From positions 62,001 to 126,000 of the forward strand of contig JAQTIA010000003.1 of the NCBI GenBank assembly GCA_029433415.1: a stretch of 64,000 nucleotides of DNA, in the 5' to 3' direction. Each line of letters starts with the position of its first letter. Position 1 is the stretch's first letter. This stretch comes from Acetobacteraceae bacterium ESL0709. GTDB lineage: Bacteria > Pseudomonadota > Alphaproteobacteria > Acetobacterales > Acetobacteraceae. This document shows positions 63,544 through 64,000 of the stretch, one piece after another. The position numbers and the translations under genes are program-made. A model generated the notes under the pieces. It was not told the DNA's origin and did no database searches. It saw nothing but the letters and a program-made list of their open reading frames with translations.

Positions 63544-64000
63544 ATGACCGCGTTTGCCGCTTTTTTTGTGTGGTTATACCTCATATTCATGCGTGGTTAT
63601 TATTGGCTGGGAGGGCCATGGCTTCAAAGAGTAAAGGGAGAGGATGCCCAATTAAAGCTTTCTCACCTGCCTGCCGTTTCCATTATTGTTCCTGCGCGTG
63701 ACGAAGAAGCCACAATTGACGCTGTCCTGAAATCTCTCCTGACGCAGGATTACAAGGGTACGTATAACGTGATCCTTGTCAATGATGAAAGCCAGGATGC
63801 GACTTCTGTTGTGGCGCGGACAGTCCCTGATCCTCATAACCGTTTGACCGTCATAGATGGTGCGCCTCGTCCGCAGGGGTGGAGCGGCAAGCTCTGGGGT
63901 GTCTATCAGGGGCAGCAGAAAGCATTTGAAATGCTTGGAGAGACAGATTTTATCCTGTTGACAGATGCTGATATTATCCATGAACCAGACCATCTTTCCA
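63544..64000 (+). CDS. hpnB: Hopene-associated glycosyltransferase HpnB (partial)
   Basis: Runs off the window after 152 codons. A transmembrane N-terminus (FAAFFVWLYLIFMRGYYWL) is followed by a family 2 glycosyltransferase domain: AVSIIVPARDEEATIDAVLKSLLTQDYKG, VILVNDESQDAT and the metal-binding DAD motif in FILLTDADIIHEPDH. Conserved WSGKLWGVYQG is typical of HpnB. Probably co-transcribed with hpnA. Confidence 0.93.
   Translation, partial: MTAFAAFFVWLYLIFMRGYYWLGGPWLQRVKGEDAQLKLSHLPAVSIIVPARDEEATIDAVLKSLLTQDYKGTYNVILVNDESQDATSVVARTVPDPHNRLTVIDGAPRPQGWSGKLWGVYQGQQKAFEMLGETDFILLTDADIIHEPDHLS

Overview
The window is about 50% GC and reads as the chromosome of an acetic acid bacterium (Alphaproteobacteria, Acetobacteraceae; the exact genus cannot be fixed from sequence alone). 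Pointers are hopanoid genes (hpnA, hpnB, an HpnL-like membrane protein), a cyoABCD ubiquinol oxidase, class I lysyl-tRNA synthetase, alphaproteobacterial SecB, Tim44-like and Suv3-like proteins, HdaA, and the purN-purM / hda-ppk-ppx arrangement. Almost everything is conserved chromosomal backbone, with a few small accessory patches.

Layout. 0-4.2 kb: secB, and divergently a Tim44-like gene, mltA, an orphan DNA methyltransferase and an Smr gene. 4.3-7.4 kb: an iron-siderophore ABC importer behind a near-perfect Fur box. 7.4-9.4 kb: hemF and mtnP. 9.5-11.1 kb: a gene-poor patch with two related structured RNA-like modules, a cas-less type I-E CRISPR array of four repeats, an intact hicB antitoxin and a decayed hicA toxin. 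11.2-17.5 kb: dienelactone hydrolase, groES-groEL, a YodC-like gene and a DinG-family helicase. 17.5-22.7 kb: class I LysRS, a short MprF homologue, a degenerate 2H phosphoesterase and a Bax inhibitor-1 protein. 22.8-27.1 kb: the cyo operon with a structured leader. 27.2-32.5 kb: ferredoxin, S4 protein and Suv3-like helicase on the minus strand, then an M17 aminopeptidase and a MarR-type regulator. 32.6-39.2 kb: wrbA, DoxX, a DegT-type aminotransferase, AI-2E-type transporter, ABC-F ATPase and ndk. 39.2-45.5 kb: purM-purN diverging from hda-ppk-ppx. 45.5-46.1 kb: a wrecked IS5-type transposase. 46.1-52.2 kb: lysA with a DUF4175 protein, an MFS transporter, two tandem tRNA-Arg(ACG) and a lipoprotein. 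52.4-57.9 kb: guaA followed by a large nuclease-STAND NTPase defence-type gene. 58-64 kb: SH3 protein, pyk, tyrA, hpnL, hpnA and the start of hpnB.

How the parts fit. The iron importer, hemF and the haem-dependent cyo oxidase serve iron use and respiration. LysRS lies next to the MprF homologue, whose full-length relatives use lysyl-tRNA to modify phosphatidylglycerol, but the copy here has lost the catalytic half. ppk and ppx make and degrade polyphosphate and are coupled to the replication regulator hda. HpnL, HpnA and HpnB belong to hopanoid membrane lipid metabolism.

The best leads for something undescribed are: (1) the nuclease-STAND gene directly after guaA, a known island insertion point, here with a GC-rich guaA tail, and broken by two compensating one-base shifts; (2) the pair of related RNA-like modules at 9.5-10.14 kb, sharing a 13-base motif and a GCCTTG(C/T)CC segment and each ending in a terminator-like hairpin, immediately upstream of the CRISPR leader; (3) the CRISPR / hicB / dead hicA junction.
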